Assembly (NCBI GenBank): GCA_022071955.1
Contig: JAJVIM010000034.1
Location: forward strand, 1 to 64,000
Source of the DNA: Anaerolineae bacterium
Lineage (GTDB): Bacteria; Chloroflexota; Anaerolineae; 4572-78; J111
Length of the DNA: 64,000 bases
Reading direction: 5' to 3'
Shown: in pieces, positions 8,358 to 16,960 of the stretch
How the letters are laid out: every line of letters starts with the position of its first letter
Numbering within the stretch: position 1 is the first letter of the stretch
Made by a program: the position numbers and the translations under genes
The notes under the pieces: model-generated
The model's database searches: none
Told to the model about the DNA's origin: nothing
The model's input: the letters and a program-made list of their open reading frames with translations, nothing else

Positions 8358-9200
8358 CTATTCGGCCGGGTAAGCGGCAAAACCCACGGCGCCGGGGCCA
8401 AAATGAACAGCAAGCGAGGTCGCCAACTCGGCGATAAATGTATCACGGCAGTTGAGCCGGGCCGCAACCAGTTCCAGCAACGCTTCGGCCTGGGGCTGGC
8501 AAACGGCGTGAGCCACAGCCAGATGCACCGGCCGCCGGCCAACAGCGGCTTCGGCCAGCGAGACCATCCGCTCAAAGCCGCGGTGCTGGCCGCGCACGCG
8601 GTCCAGCGGAATCAGCGCCCCGCTGTCTACGCCGATGATCGGCTGAACATTTAACAGCGAGGCAAATGTTTCTCGCACCCGGCCCACACGCCCGCTCATG
8701 CGGGCATAACGCAAATCTTTTAACAGGATGGCCACAAATATCTGCGAGCGGCGCGCTTCAAGCCGCGGCGCAATTTGCTCAACCGTCAACCCGGCGGCAA
8801 CCAGTTGGGCGGCTTCTCGCACCATCAACCCCAAGCCCACCGAGCCGGTGTGGCTGTCGATAACTGTGATACGAGCCGTTCCGCTCAGTTGACGGGCGGC
8901 CAGGGTGGCGGTTTGCCAGGTGCCGCTCAACTGGCTGGTCAGATGCACCGACAGGATGTCACTACCGTCCGCGGCCAGTTGCTCGTAAATCTGGCAGTAC
9001 TCGCCTACCGAAGGCTGCGAGGTGGTGGGCAGCGCGCCGGTGCTGTTAATCCGCTGGTAAAACGCTGCCGGCGAAATGTCAAACCCTTCGCGAAAGGTTT
9101 CTGCCCCAAATTGAATGTTGACCGGCACCACGGTGATGTTCAGGCGGGCCAGCCAGCCGGAGGGCAGATCACAGGTTGAATCGGTTACTATTTTGATCAC
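8358..9200 (-). CDS. DegV family fatty-acid-binding protein
   Basis: The 280-residue protein has the DegV hallmarks: TDSTCDLP at the start, SLTSQLSGT-like HLTSQLSGTWQTA, DSHTGSVGLG, and a C-terminal HFGPGAVG. DegV/FakB proteins bind a fatty acid and, in firmicutes, present it to a fatty-acid kinase. No kinase is near. The GTG start overlaps the stop of the sigma-factor gene by 4 bases (GTGA), so translation is coupled. A lipid-binding protein inside a sigma-factor operon is unusual. Confidence 0.9.
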   Translation of the reverse strand: MIKIVTDSTCDLPSGWLARLNITVVPVNIQFGAETFREGFDISPAAFYQRINSTGALPTTSQPSVGEYCQIYEQLAADGSDILSVHLTSQLSGTWQTATLAARQLSGTARITVIDSHTGSVGLGLMVREAAQLVAAGLTVEQIAPRLEARRSQIFVAILLKDLRYARMSGRVGRVRETFASLLNVQPIIGVDSGALIPLDRVRGQHRGFERMVSLAEAAVGRRPVHLAVAHAVCQPQAEALLELVAARLNCRDTFIAELATSLAVHFGPGAVGFAAYPAE

Positions 9201-9778
9201 TTTTCGGGCAGGTCTTGAATAATGTTTTCGTGCTCGGCCATCAAATCTTTGAGCGATACCAGCGTGCGGTGATACAGTGATTTGATGGCGCCTTCGCTGC
9301 GGCCCATGATTCGGCCGATTTCGGCGTTTGACATTTTTTCAATAAATTTGAGCGTGAGCAGTTTTTGACGTTCTGCCGGCAGTTTTTGGATGGCTTCCAG
9401 CAGAATTTCGCGCTCGTTGTTGCGTTCGGCCACCCGCTGCGGCATATCGTGCCCGTTGTCTGTGAGCGTAATTTGCTCCAGGGCTATCACCTGGCGGCGG
9501 CTGTGGTCTCGGTGCCAGTTGGCTACCAGATTGTGGGCAATGCGGTACAACCAGGCCGCAAAGGGTACGCCTTTGTTGTTGTAGCTGCCAATATGATTGA
9601 GCGCCCGGTGAAATACCTTGGCCGTTAAATCTTCAGCATCGTGGTGGTTGCCAATCCGGTAGTAAATATAGCTGTAGATTTTTTCTACATACAGCTCGTA
9701 CAGCTTGCCAAAGGCATCGGGATCGGATTTTGCTTGTTCAACTAGCTTGTCTTCGTCAAATTGCTCGGCCGTCGTCAT
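9197..9778 (-). CDS. Sigma-70 family (ECF-like) RNA polymerase sigma factor
   Basis: The 193-residue protein has region 2 (YSYIYYRIGNHHDAEDLTAKVF, of which DAEDLT is the core) and region 4 (KFIEKMSNAEIG, then RSEGAIKSLYHRTL). It lacks regions 1 and 3, as ECF sigma factors do. The start is the ATG at 9778 behind GGAGAG; the longer open frame upstream is Cys-rich and unsupported. It directs transcription of an unknown regulon, and the DegV and membrane-protein genes are coupled downstream. Confidence 0.9.
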   Translation of the reverse strand: MTTAEQFDEDKLVEQAKSDPDAFGKLYELYVEKIYSYIYYRIGNHHDAEDLTAKVFHRALNHIGSYNNKGVPFAAWLYRIAHNLVANWHRDHSRRQVIALEQITLTDNGHDMPQRVAERNNEREILLEAIQKLPAERQKLLTLKFIEKMSNAEIGRIMGRSEGAIKSLYHRTLVSLKDLMAEHENIIQDLPEK

Positions 9779-9953
9779 CGGCTCTCCAAAAAAAGAGCGC
9801 CTGAGGCGGCGTTTAATTTCTAAAACACCGCCGGGCGCGTTTGGTTGCACTTTTCCACAGAGAAGGCTTGGGTTGCAAAAAAAATGTTGCTTGCAGCACA
9901 AGGGCGCGTATTAATCACGCGCCCCCGAGGAAAAAGTAAAATTGGGATACCTG

Positions 9954-10652
9954 TTACGTATGATTCAAGGTCATCATCGCATCATTTAAAAACGCCGACA
10001 GCTTACCAACACTTTCGTCGCTGAGGGTGGCCAACTGGTTTTGAAAACGCTGGGTGTGCTGCAGCAGCTTGTCGCGCAGGCTCAGGTCGTCGGTTTCCTG
10101 GCTGAGCGTGGTGCCCAGGCTGAACCCGGCCAGCGTGGCCAACCCTAAATGGCCGCGGGTGGTCATATTTTCAAGCGCGGGCGCAATGTTGTGGTCTTTA
10201 ATTTGCTGTAAATTTAACAGCAATACCGAAATCATTTCGGCGCAGTAGTTGAGCGGTGTTTTGGCGTCTGGCAGGTTAGAGAGCGCCTCGCGTAGCGCTT
10301 CGCCGGGGTTGGCGCGGCCGGCTTCTTGCAGGCGCATTAAAATGCCTTCTTTTACCCGCTGCCAGTCGGCGTTGTAGCGCATTTCTTCGCGTAGCTGAGT
10401 TAAAAACTGGGCCGCTTTGTGCGTGGGATAAAAAACCACCTGCGAGCGCCCCGGGCCGGCTTGCTCATCATTCAGTACGTAGTCCGAGGCAGCCACGCCT
10501 TTTTCTTCGAGAACTTTGAGCATATCGTAGGCTGAAAATTTGTTAACGCCCAGCTTTTCGGCAACAACTGAGTAGTGAACCGGCCCTTTCAGCTCGCGGT
10601 ACAACTCAAACAGGCTGTCTAAAAACGTCTGCTGGCGAGGTGTTAATTTCAT
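9954..10652 (-). CDS. Winged-helix transcriptional regulator divergent from fabF
   Basis: The N-terminal 90 residues form a winged helix-turn-helix (LTPRQQTFLDSLFELY, then VHYSVVAEKLGVNKFSAYDMLKVLEEKG). The remaining 140 residues are helical and of unknown type. I do not recognise a named family. It is transcribed away from fabF across a 186-base shared region, so it may control fabF and itself. GGGGA precedes the ATG. Whether it senses acyl compounds is speculation. Confidence 0.78.
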   Translation of the reverse strand: MKLTPRQQTFLDSLFELYRELKGPVHYSVVAEKLGVNKFSAYDMLKVLEEKGVAASDYVLNDEQAGPGRSQVVFYPTHKAAQFLTQLREEMRYNADWQRVKEGILMRLQEAGRANPGEALREALSNLPDAKTPLNYCAEMISVLLLNLQQIKDHNIAPALENMTTRGHLGLATLAGFSLGTTLSQETDDLSLRDKLLQHTQRFQNQLATLSDESVGKLSAFLNDAMMTLNHT

Positions 10653-10697
10653 TGGGTCGTCCCCTTTTTGCTTACCAAAGAAGCCAAACTTTTATGG

Positions 10698-10726
10698 ATT
10701 TTACCTGTATCAGCAGGGCTTGTCAA
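10698..10726 (-). promoter_or_regulatory. Consensus promoter of the winged-helix regulator gene
   Basis: A perfect -35 TTGACA (10721-10726, minus strand) is followed by 17 bases and TAAAAT (10698-10703). It lies 46 bases before the start codon. Confidence 0.7.
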
Positions 10727-10750
10727 TAAAATGGCAATATTTTAAGAAAA

Positions 10751-10800
10751 TTTGACCAAACAGAGTGACCAATTTTACATTTGGGGGTTTTAACTATAAT
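10751..10800 (+). promoter_or_regulatory. fabF promoter region with TGACCAA direct repeats
   Basis: A perfect TATAAT (10795-10800) lies 39 bases before the fabF start, with a TTTACA at 10774-10779 (15-base spacing). Just upstream, TGACCAA occurs twice, 14 bases apart (about 10753 and 10767), and could bind a regulator such as the divergent winged-helix protein. Confidence 0.5.
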
Positions 10801-10838
10801 CATACTCTGAATTTTGGCAGTGAGGAGGATTATTAATT

Positions 10839-12098
10839 ATGTTTGTCAATGGAAACAGACGGCGGGTGGTGGTTACCGGTTTGGGTGCGGTTACGCCGCT
10901 GGGCAACGATTGGCCCTCAACCTGGGCGGCGATGATGCGCGGCGAATGCGGCGTGGGCACCATCGACCGGTTTGATACCACCGATTTTCCCTGCCGGGTG
11001 GCGGCGTTTGTGAAAAATTTTGACCCGCTGGATTATTTGAACAAGCGCGACGCGCGGCGGATGTCGCCGTTTTTGCATTTTGCCATTGCCGCGGCCGGGC
11101 AGGCCATTGCCCACGCCGGCCTCAATTTTGAGCAGGTAGACCCGCACCGGGTTGGGGTTGAGGTTGGCACGGCGATTGGCGGGGCCGATGTGGTTGAGGA
11201 GCAGCGGCTGGTGCTGGAAACGCAGGGGGCGCGCAAAGTTAACCCGACGACTATCCCGGCGCTGCTGGTGAACATGCCGGGCTGCTTTATTTCGATCCAG
11301 CACAATTTGCGCGGGCCGGTCAACGCGTCGGTTTCGGCCTGCGCCACGGGCATTTCCGGCATTGGCGAAGGCATGCGCCGCATTGTTTGGGGCGACGCCG
11401 ACGTGATGCTGGTCGGCGGCACCGAGGCGGCCATTACGCCGCTGGTGGTGAGCGCCTTTGGCCGGCTCACAGCGCTTTCTACCCGCAACGATACGCCCCA
11501 GCGTTCAATCACCCCGTTTGACGCCAGCCGCGATGGCACGGTCATTGGTGAGGGCGCAGGCGTGATGGTGATTGAAGCGTTGGAGCACGCGCTGGCGCGA
11601 GGGGCCAACATTCTGGCCGAGGTAAAGGGTTACAGCCTGACCAGCGACGCATTCCATATTTCGTCGCCGCGGGAAGATGGCGATGGCGCGGTGCGGGCGA
11701 TGACCCGGGCGCTGGCCGACGCCGGTTTGCTGCCCGGAGACGTGGATTACATTGCTGCGCACGGCACCGGCACCCAGATGAACGACGCCATCGAAACGCA
11801 GGCAATCAAAAGCGCGTTTGGCGAAGCTGCCTACGATGTGGCTATCAGCTCGGTGAAAAGTATGACCGGACACATGCTCGGCGCGGCGGGGGCTATCTCG
11901 GCCATTGCCGGTGTGCAGGCCATCCAATCCGGTATGATCCCGCCGACGATCAATCTTGACAACCCGGACCCGGCCTGCGATCTGGATTATGTGCCCAACT
12001 CGCCGCGGCAAGCGGAGGTGCGGGTGGTGATGGCCAACGGCTTTGGCTTTGGCGGGCAGAACGCCTCGTTGGTGCTGCAAAAGTGGGCGGAAAATTAA
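10839..12098 (+). CDS. fabF: Beta-ketoacyl-ACP synthase II
   Basis: FabF extends acyl-ACP chains by decarboxylative condensation with malonyl-ACP. The 419-residue protein has the catalytic C168 in NASVSACATG, and His residues in AAHGTGTQMND and SVKSMTGHMLGAAG, plus the C-terminal NGFGFGGQNASL. GAGGAGG precedes the ATG at a good distance. It is monocistronic here; acyl carrier protein and the other fab genes are not nearby. A divergent regulator lies upstream. Confidence 0.95.
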   Translation: MFVNGNRRRVVVTGLGAVTPLGNDWPSTWAAMMRGECGVGTIDRFDTTDFPCRVAAFVKNFDPLDYLNKRDARRMSPFLHFAIAAAGQAIAHAGLNFEQVDPHRVGVEVGTAIGGADVVEEQRLVLETQGARKVNPTTIPALLVNMPGCFISIQHNLRGPVNASVSACATGISGIGEGMRRIVWGDADVMLVGGTEAAITPLVVSAFGRLTALSTRNDTPQRSITPFDASRDGTVIGEGAGVMVIEALEHALARGANILAEVKGYSLTSDAFHISSPREDGDGAVRAMTRALADAGLLPGDVDYIAAHGTGTQMNDAIETQAIKSAFGEAAYDVAISSVKSMTGHMLGAAGAISAIAGVQAIQSGMIPPTINLDNPDPACDLDYVPNSPRQAEVRVVMANGFGFGGQNASLVLQKWAEN

Positions 12099-12229
12099 GT
12101 TGGGTGAGTTGGGTGAGTTGGGTGAGTTGCGTAGAGTCGGGACGATGAGTGAGGAGTGAAGGACGACTCGCTGATTCGCTGACTCGCTACCCGCAATTCG
12201 CTACCCGCAATTCGCAATTCGCAATTCGT
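12099..12229. repeat. Tandem and ATTCG-rich intergenic repeat
   Basis: GGGTGAGTT is repeated three times in tandem at 12102-12128. After a short gap, a run of ATTCG words (GCTACCCGCAATTCG twice, then CAATTCG) leads into the stop codon of the next gene. Related ATTCG-rich strings occur near 18826, 39313, 59880 and 63706. No gene is present. Confidence 0.65.
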
Positions 12230-12706
12230 TTATTGTGGCGGCTGCTTTATCAGTTTGAGCACTGTTTTTGAGTCGAGGGTTTGGCGGCCAATCAGCTCAA
12301 AGCCAAATTTCAGATGGAATGCCAGCGACGTTTCGTTTTCGGCGTACAGGTCCGAGGCCAGCGGCAGGCCGCGCTCAAAGGCAACGGCGGCCACATCGGC
12401 CAGCAGCGCCAGCCCAATTCCCCGGCGGCGGGCCCAATCGGCCACCACAATCCGGTCAATGTAAATAAATTGGTGGTAATGCTGGCCAAACCAGCCAAAA
12501 TAAGGGCTGTCATAATTGGCCGTGTGCGGCAGCGCCAACACAAAACCGGCCAGTCGGGCATCGAGGGTGGCTGCGCTAAAACGGGCGGCCATTTCAGCCA
12601 GCCTGGCCAGTTTCTCCGGCGACAGGCTATTGACCCGCGGAATGGCGTTCTGGTTGAGGTGCAGCACGGCGGGCAGATCGGCGGGGGTAACGGGTTGGAT
12701 GGTCAT
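12230..12706 (-). CDS. GNAT family N-acetyltransferase
   Basis: The 158-residue protein has the GNAT acetyl-CoA loop as DRIVVADWARRRGIGLALLADVA (key part RRRGIGLALL) and a typical C-terminal FHLKFGFELIGRQ. Substrate unknown. Its GGAG ribosome site lies inside the 3' end of the upstream membrane-protein gene, only 3 bases separate the two, and they form an operon. The 3' end runs straight into the ATTCG repeat. Confidence 0.88.
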   Translation of the reverse strand: MTIQPVTPADLPAVLHLNQNAIPRVNSLSPEKLARLAEMAARFSAATLDARLAGFVLALPHTANYDSPYFGWFGQHYHQFIYIDRIVVADWARRRGIGLALLADVAAVAFERGLPLASDLYAENETSLAFHLKFGFELIGRQTLDSKTVLKLIKQPPQ

Positions 12707-12709
12707 GGG

Positions 12710-14197
12710 TCATTTCTCCGGCGATAAAGTGGGGCAGGGCGTTAGTGTTGCGCCGTCGAGCAGCCAGCAACTCCGGTCGGGAAAGAGGGCGCGCAGTTTT
12801 TGCGCATAGGCATCGTTTTCGGCGATGGCGAACAGCAGCGGGCTATCGAGCATGGGGCCGTTGGCCACAAACGGCGCGGCAAAATCGCTCCAGCTTGTTA
12901 CGTGGGGCATCAGAATTAAGGCCGGCTGCGGCAGATTGGCGGCAGCCACGGCCTCCAGTGGGGCGGGCGAAATGCCGTACTTGGCGCGCTGTTCGGCCAG
13001 CAGCGGCGGCAAATTCCACCCCAAATTAGTTGCAGCAAAAATGATGACCGCCGCCAGCGGCAGCCAGCGCCAGCCGCTGCGCCATCGCGCCAGCAAATCA
13101 GCACAAATTGTGATGCCGCGAGCCGTGAGCAGCACCAGCGCCGGCAGGGCATCGTAGTAGTAACGCGGAAAGCCGCCGTCGCTGCCACCGTAAGCCCAAT
13201 AAAACAGGTGCACGCCGATCAGCGACAGAATGAGTCCCAGCCATAGCACATCCCAGCGATTGGCCCGGCGCGCCAGAAACGGCACCGGCACAAACACAAG
13301 GTTGGTCCAGCCGGGCCAGCCAAACAGGCCGGTAGCCAGCGCGGTCAATTTGAGTGGCAGGTTGATGAACAGGGCGTCGCGCAGGGTAAAGCCCAGCGGC
13401 CCAACGTCCGGGCCAAAACCGAGGCGGTCGTAGGGCCAAACCAGCAGGTAAGCGTTGAACAGCGGATTGCCGGCCACGGCCCACCAGTACAGCGGCGATA
13501 GCCCGACCACGGGCAGGCCGCCCAGCAGCAGCCAGCCGATGAGGCGCATTTTTTGTCGCTGCCGGCCGAATTGGGCCAGCACAAACAGCGCCAGCGCCAG
13601 CCCAACCCCAACCGCGGCCAGCGGGCGGGTGATAAAGGCCGCGCCCAGCGCCGCGCCGGTGAACAGAGCCGGCAACGGGCGCCGGGTTTGCGCCAGTTTC
13701 ACCAGCCCGATCAGCGCCAGCGTCACCCAAGCCAGCGAGGCCGCGTGCGAGAGCAGCGAGCCCGACAAAAACAGAAAACCGGGCGCAGCCAGCACCAATC
13801 CACCGGCCAGCAGCGGCAACCAGCCGGCCGGCCGGTAGCAAGCTTGCGCCAGCCAGGCGATACCGGCCAGCGTCAGCGCGGCCAACAAGGCGTTAACCAG
13901 CCACGGCTGGCCAACGCGCACGCCCAAACTCAGCAGCAGCGGCCAGCCAATGGGATATTTGCCAAAGCGCTGGCCGTGGTAATCCAGCACAAACGGCGAC
14001 CAAAAAGCCGTCGCCAGCGGCGGTGTGGGCACGCTGAGCCGATTTTGGGCAAATACCTGGGCCTGAAACAGGTAGGCCACTTCGTCTTCTGAGTGGGGGA
14101 CGTGCCGGGCAATTTGCGCCGCAAAAACAAGCACGGCGACAAAGGCGATCAGGCTAAGGGCGGCAGTCGCGCCCCGGATAAGTTTGGGTGAGGTCAC
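12710..14197 (-). CDS. Polytopic membrane protein, GT39/ArnT-like glycosyltransferase
   Basis: The 495-residue protein has about 10-12 membrane helices. The first external loop contains HSEDEVAYLFQAQVFAQ, an acidic motif like the catalytic E/D of lipid-linked-sugar GT-C enzymes (PMT/ArnT). A second feature, RFGKYPIGWPLLL, is also common in this family. Such enzymes move a sugar from a polyprenyl carrier to protein or lipid on the outer face. The start is GTG. The acceptor and donor are unknown. A GNAT gene follows in the same operon. Confidence 0.8.
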   Translation of the reverse strand: MTSPKLIRGATAALSLIAFVAVLVFAAQIARHVPHSEDEVAYLFQAQVFAQNRLSVPTPPLATAFWSPFVLDYHGQRFGKYPIGWPLLLSLGVRVGQPWLVNALLAALTLAGIAWLAQACYRPAGWLPLLAGGLVLAAPGFLFLSGSLLSHAASLAWVTLALIGLVKLAQTRRPLPALFTGAALGAAFITRPLAAVGVGLALALFVLAQFGRQRQKMRLIGWLLLGGLPVVGLSPLYWWAVAGNPLFNAYLLVWPYDRLGFGPDVGPLGFTLRDALFINLPLKLTALATGLFGWPGWTNLVFVPVPFLARRANRWDVLWLGLILSLIGVHLFYWAYGGSDGGFPRYYYDALPALVLLTARGITICADLLARWRSGWRWLPLAAVIIFAATNLGWNLPPLLAEQRAKYGISPAPLEAVAAANLPQPALILMPHVTSWSDFAAPFVANGPMLDSPLLFAIAENDAYAQKLRALFPDRSCWLLDGATLTPCPTLSPEK

Positions 14198-14269
14198 AAG
14201 TCACTTTGATTTGGCTGAGATTGCTTTCGATTCTACTTGAGTTGAGAGGCATTCACAAAAAAAGAGGGG

Positions 14270-14313
14270 CAGAAAAACAGAGAAGCGGCTCACGGGTAAA
14301 CGTGAGCCGCTTC
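14270..14313 (-). terminator. Rho-independent terminator after the PDO operon
   Basis: A perfect 13-bp stem (GAAGCGGCTCACG at 14282-14294 and its complement at 14301-14313, loop GGTAAA) is followed on the minus strand by CTGTTTTTCTG. It lies 28 bases beyond the stop of the PDO gene and probably ends the redox operon. Confidence 0.8.
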
Positions 14314-14341
14314 CAAACAGAGGGGGGAGGAAGTTGGTAAA

Positions 14342-14998
14342 TTAAGCGGCGATAGCTTCCTGAACTTTGGCCATCAGCATTTGTTCCGGGGCCGCGCCTT
14401 CAAGGTAGACACTTTCGTTGATGACGGTACGGGGCACGCCCTGCACCTGATATTTCATTGACAGGTGCGGAAATTCGATGGCTTCAACCATATCGCCGCG
14501 GATATTGTCGCTTTCAAAGGCCAACTGGTGGGCCAGCAAAACGGCGCGCGGGCAGTAGGGGCAGGTGGGCGTAACAAACACTTGCAGGTGCAGTGGTTTG
14601 GTCAGATTGGCCACGTAGCTTTTGGTTTCGGCGGTCAGGCCGGAATCGCCGCGGCCAACCATCAGAATGTCTTCAATCAGGGTGCTGAATTCGTAGCCGG
14701 AGGGGATGCCGTACAGCCGGATGCCGTAGTCTTTGGGCTGGTCGCCGCCTTTGGTCACGGCCATCGCCGGGATTTTGTCGATATTGAAGTGCTCCGCCAC
14801 TTCGGCGTCGGCTTCAAAATCGTATACTTCCAGCGAAATCCTGTCGGACAGGGCCGATATTTCTTCGGCGATCATGCGGGTTTCGGCGCAGTACTGGCAC
14901 TCCATTTTTTGGGTAAAGACCACCAGCTTAACCGGCTGCTCCAGTTTTTTGAATTCTTCTTTCAGCATTTCTTTATCTTTGTCTTTTAACAGGGCCAT
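14342..14998 (-). CDS. Protein disulfide oxidoreductase (PDO, double glutaredoxin fold)
   Basis: The 218-residue protein has two thioredoxin-fold halves, each with an active CxxC: C34-QY-C37 and C146-PY-C149. Each half has its cis-proline (KIPAMA; GVPRTV). This is the layout of the PDO family of archaea and thermophilic bacteria, which handles thiol/disulfide exchange in the cytosol, sometimes with thioredoxin reductase. AAGGAG precedes the ATG. It is the last gene of a run of small redox genes. Confidence 0.92.
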   Translation of the reverse strand: MALLKDKDKEMLKEEFKKLEQPVKLVVFTQKMECQYCAETRMIAEEISALSDRISLEVYDFEADAEVAEHFNIDKIPAMAVTKGGDQPKDYGIRLYGIPSGYEFSTLIEDILMVGRGDSGLTAETKSYVANLTKPLHLQVFVTPTCPYCPRAVLLAHQLAFESDNIRGDMVEAIEFPHLSMKYQVQGVPRTVINESVYLEGAAPEQMLMAKVQEAIAA

Positions 14999-15086
14999 TG
15001 TTTATCTCCTTTGCTGGCCTAAGTGGCGCCGGGTTGGCGGCCGCGAATTTTTGATTGGGCAGAGGACACGCCTCTGGACCGGTTTA

Positions 15087-15260
15087 TCAGGTGTAACACC
15101 CCTTTTTTGAGTAGCCGCAGGCCGGGCACCACAGAATGCCATCGGGGTCAATATCGGCCAGGGGGTAGCCGCACAGCGGGCACTCGCCAACCGTCCAGGT
15201 TTTGGGTTCGGGGGTCGGCAGCGGGCACACCGGCAGTTCGGTTTCTTGTGAGTCGTCCAT
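15087..15260 (-). CDS. Small zinc-ribbon protein
   Basis: This 57-residue reading frame is easily missed. It has two CxxC knuckles, C27-PL-C30 and C45-PA-C48, each followed by GY, plus single cysteines at 12 and 55. The two-knuckle layout is a classic zinc ribbon. The ATG is 4 bases after the stop of the TlpA-like gene, so it is cotranscribed with it. Function unknown; it could be a metal or redox accessory in the thiol cluster. Confidence 0.7.
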   Translation of the reverse strand: MDDSQETELPVCPLPTPEPKTWTVGECPLCGYPLADIDPDGILWCPACGYSKKGCYT

Positions 15261-15264
15261 CCGT

Positions 15265-15882
15265 TTACAGCAGCGGGCTGATAACCCGGTCTAACTGGTC
15301 TTTGGTGATCTCGCCGGTATGCACGTATTTGATCAGGCCATCGCGGCCAATGATAAAGCTGGTGGGCAGGCCCAGCACGTTGTACTGATTCATCATCGCT
15401 GCGTGGCTGTCGAGCACCACCGGGAAGTTGAAGCCGTTTTGCTGAATAAAAGCGCTCACCGTGCCGGCGTCTTCCTGGCTGTTAACGGCCAGCACTACAA
15501 ACCCTTCGGCCTTGTGCTGCTGGTAGTAAGTGTGCAGGGTGGGCATTTCTGCCTTGCAGGGCGGGCACCAGGTGGCCCAGGTGTTCACCAGCACCACCTG
15601 CCCGGAAAAATCGCTCAGGCTGACCGGCTGGCCTTCGATGGATGTGAGGGTGAAGTTGGGCGCGGGCTGGCCCTGCTGCGGCATGGCCGGGGCAGCGGCC
15701 TGGCGGCTGGACTGCTCCGCCACAGATTGCCGGCCCAGCCAGAATAACACCACAATTCCGGCCAAAATCAGGATGACGGCAACAAAGAAATTTACAAAGA
15801 TAAGTTTATTGCCGGGGGCCGCCTGTTTTTTGGGGGTGTAATGGACAGCGCTTTTTTTGTGTTTGCTCATTGTAGTTGCCAT
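15265..15882 (-). CDS. TlpA/ResA-like membrane-anchored thioredoxin
   Basis: The 205-residue protein has a cytoplasmic basic tail, one membrane helix (about 28-50) and an exported thioredoxin domain with WCPPC in NTWATWCPPCKAEMP and cis-proline in LGLPTSFIIG. TlpA/ResA proteins reduce cysteines of apocytochrome c or CuA sites outside the membrane. This fits the cytochrome c, oxidase and SCO genes in the same region. A second ATG four codons in is a possible start. Confidence 0.92.
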   Translation of the reverse strand: MATTMSKHKKSAVHYTPKKQAAPGNKLIFVNFFVAVILILAGIVVLFWLGRQSVAEQSSRQAAAPAMPQQGQPAPNFTLTSIEGQPVSLSDFSGQVVLVNTWATWCPPCKAEMPTLHTYYQQHKAEGFVVLAVNSQEDAGTVSAFIQQNGFNFPVVLDSHAAMMNQYNVLGLPTSFIIGRDGLIKYVHTGEITKDQLDRVISPLL

Positions 15883-15897
15883 TGAAGCTGCACCTTA

Positions 15898-16269
15898 TTA
15901 ATGATGATGCCCGGGGGCGTGAACCAAGGCTGGAATGTTTTCAAGGGTGTTGTGCAGGTAAGCGTGTAACGCCGCCTCTATATTTTGTTCTGTGGTGAGG
16001 ATAAGCTGCACGTTCAGGTTGGTAATGGCCCGGTAAGCCGGTTGTCCCATGCCCCCGGCGATGACCACGGCGCACTCTTTTAACGGTTCAAACATGGCGG
16101 CGTGGGGGTGATGATGGTTTGGTCCATGCGGTGCGTGACTCGGTTTGGGTTGCAGGTTGCGCGAAAGTTCCTGCCCGGTCTCATTAAGGCTGACAAAAAG
16201 GTAGTGCGTCGCCTGCCCAAAATGAGGGTTAATGCTAATGCCATCGTTGGTGGGAAATGCAATTTTCAC
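15898..16269 (-). CDS. NifX/NifB-type dinitrogenase FeMo-cofactor-like protein
   Basis: The 123-residue protein has the start VKIAFPTNDG, then HFGQATHYLFV, VIAGGMGQPAYRAI, and a His-rich end (HAPGHHH), as in the NifX/NafY-like superfamily. These proteins bind FeS or FeMo-type clusters, but members outside nitrogen-fixation loci have no known job. I chose GTG 16269 because AGGAG lies 8 bases upstream. An internal HHHPH stretch adds metal-binding potential. No nif genes are in the window. Confidence 0.85.
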   Translation of the reverse strand: MKIAFPTNDGISINPHFGQATHYLFVSLNETGQELSRNLQPKPSHAPHGPNHHHPHAAMFEPLKECAVVIAGGMGQPAYRAITNLNVQLILTTEQNIEAALHAYLHNTLENIPALVHAPGHHH

Positions 16270-16345
16270 GAGCACATCTCCTGAGTCGCCCCCAAATGCT
16301 GGTTGCGCCAACATTTGGGGACGAACGTGTAAATCGGTTTGCCGA

Positions 16346-16618
16346 TTAATCCTTCAGGCGAGCCAGAATGTCGCCTTCGTCCATGATTAGATATTTGGTG
16401 CCGTTAAGGGTAATTTCGTTGCCGGTATATTTGGGGAACAATACCTTGTTGCCAACAGCCAGGTCGGTGGTCATGTCATCTTCTGTGCCGACGGCTTTAA
16501 CAATACCCTGCTGCGGCTTTTCTTTGGCGGTTTCCGGCAGAACAATACCACTGGCGGTGGTAGTTTCCTGCTCCAGAGGCTGAATAAGGACGCGTGGGCC
16601 AAGAGGTTCAATAGTCAT
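16346..16618 (-). CDS. groS: Co-chaperonin GroES
   Basis: GroES caps the GroEL chaperonin during protein folding. The 90-residue protein has PLGPRVLIQPLEQE, the mobile-loop TTASGIVLPETAKEKPQQG, and GTKYLIMDEGDILA at the end. AAAGGAG precedes the ATG. No groEL is adjacent; instead the gene lies among glutaredoxin and NifX-like genes, which is atypical and suggests a second copy or a split groE operon. Confidence 0.95.
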   Translation of the reverse strand: MTIEPLGPRVLIQPLEQETTTASGIVLPETAKEKPQQGIVKAVGTEDDMTTDLAVGNKVLFPKYTGNEITLNGTKYLIMDEGDILARLKD

Positions 16619-16641
16619 TGTGTATACTCCTTTGGTTATTT

Positions 16642-16905
16642 TTAGTATTCTTTAATACCCAGTAACTGGTTTATTTTGGGCCGATCAAAACCAACAATAA
16701 TTCTGCCCCCAATATCAATTTGGGGCACTCCCTGTTGCCCGCTGCGGCGAACCATGTCACGGGCTGCCACCGGGTCTTTGCTCACATCAACGTCTCTGAA
16801 TTTTATGTTATGTTCTCTAAAGTACCGTTTTGCGGCGTTGCAATAGGTGCATGTTGGGGTAGAAAATACAATGACTCTGGGTTGTCTTCTTTTTTGTGCT
16901 TCCAT
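16642..16905 (-). CDS. Glutaredoxin-like protein
   Basis: The 87-residue protein is a small glutaredoxin/NrdH type. It has C19-TY-C22 in FSTPTCTYCNAAK, the cis-proline in QQGVPQIDIGG, and the FDRPKIN C-terminal helix start. It reduces disulfides or mixed disulfides in the cytosol. The GG(V/I)PQ and absence of a glutathione-specific pattern favour a thioredoxin-reductase-linked function. AGGGG precedes the ATG. Confidence 0.92.
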   Translation of the reverse strand: MEAQKRRQPRVIVFSTPTCTYCNAAKRYFREHNIKFRDVDVSKDPVAARDMVRRSGQQGVPQIDIGGRIIVGFDRPKINQLLGIKEY

Positions 16906-16960
16906 TTTGTCAAATCCCCTTGATTCTTGTCAGGACACCCGGCCCTGATTAGCGAATGCC

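Noticed and set aside
12099..12229. Possible CRISPR-like short repeats
   Set aside because: Repeat units are 9-15 bases without regular spacers; this is a simple tandem repeat.
15002..15190. A 62-residue minus-strand frame with many Ala, Pro and Arg
   Set aside because: It is out of frame with the zinc-ribbon gene and has shadow-like composition.
15898..16269. NifX-like protein taken as evidence for nitrogen fixation
   Set aside because: The family occurs widely outside nif loci and no nif structural genes are present.
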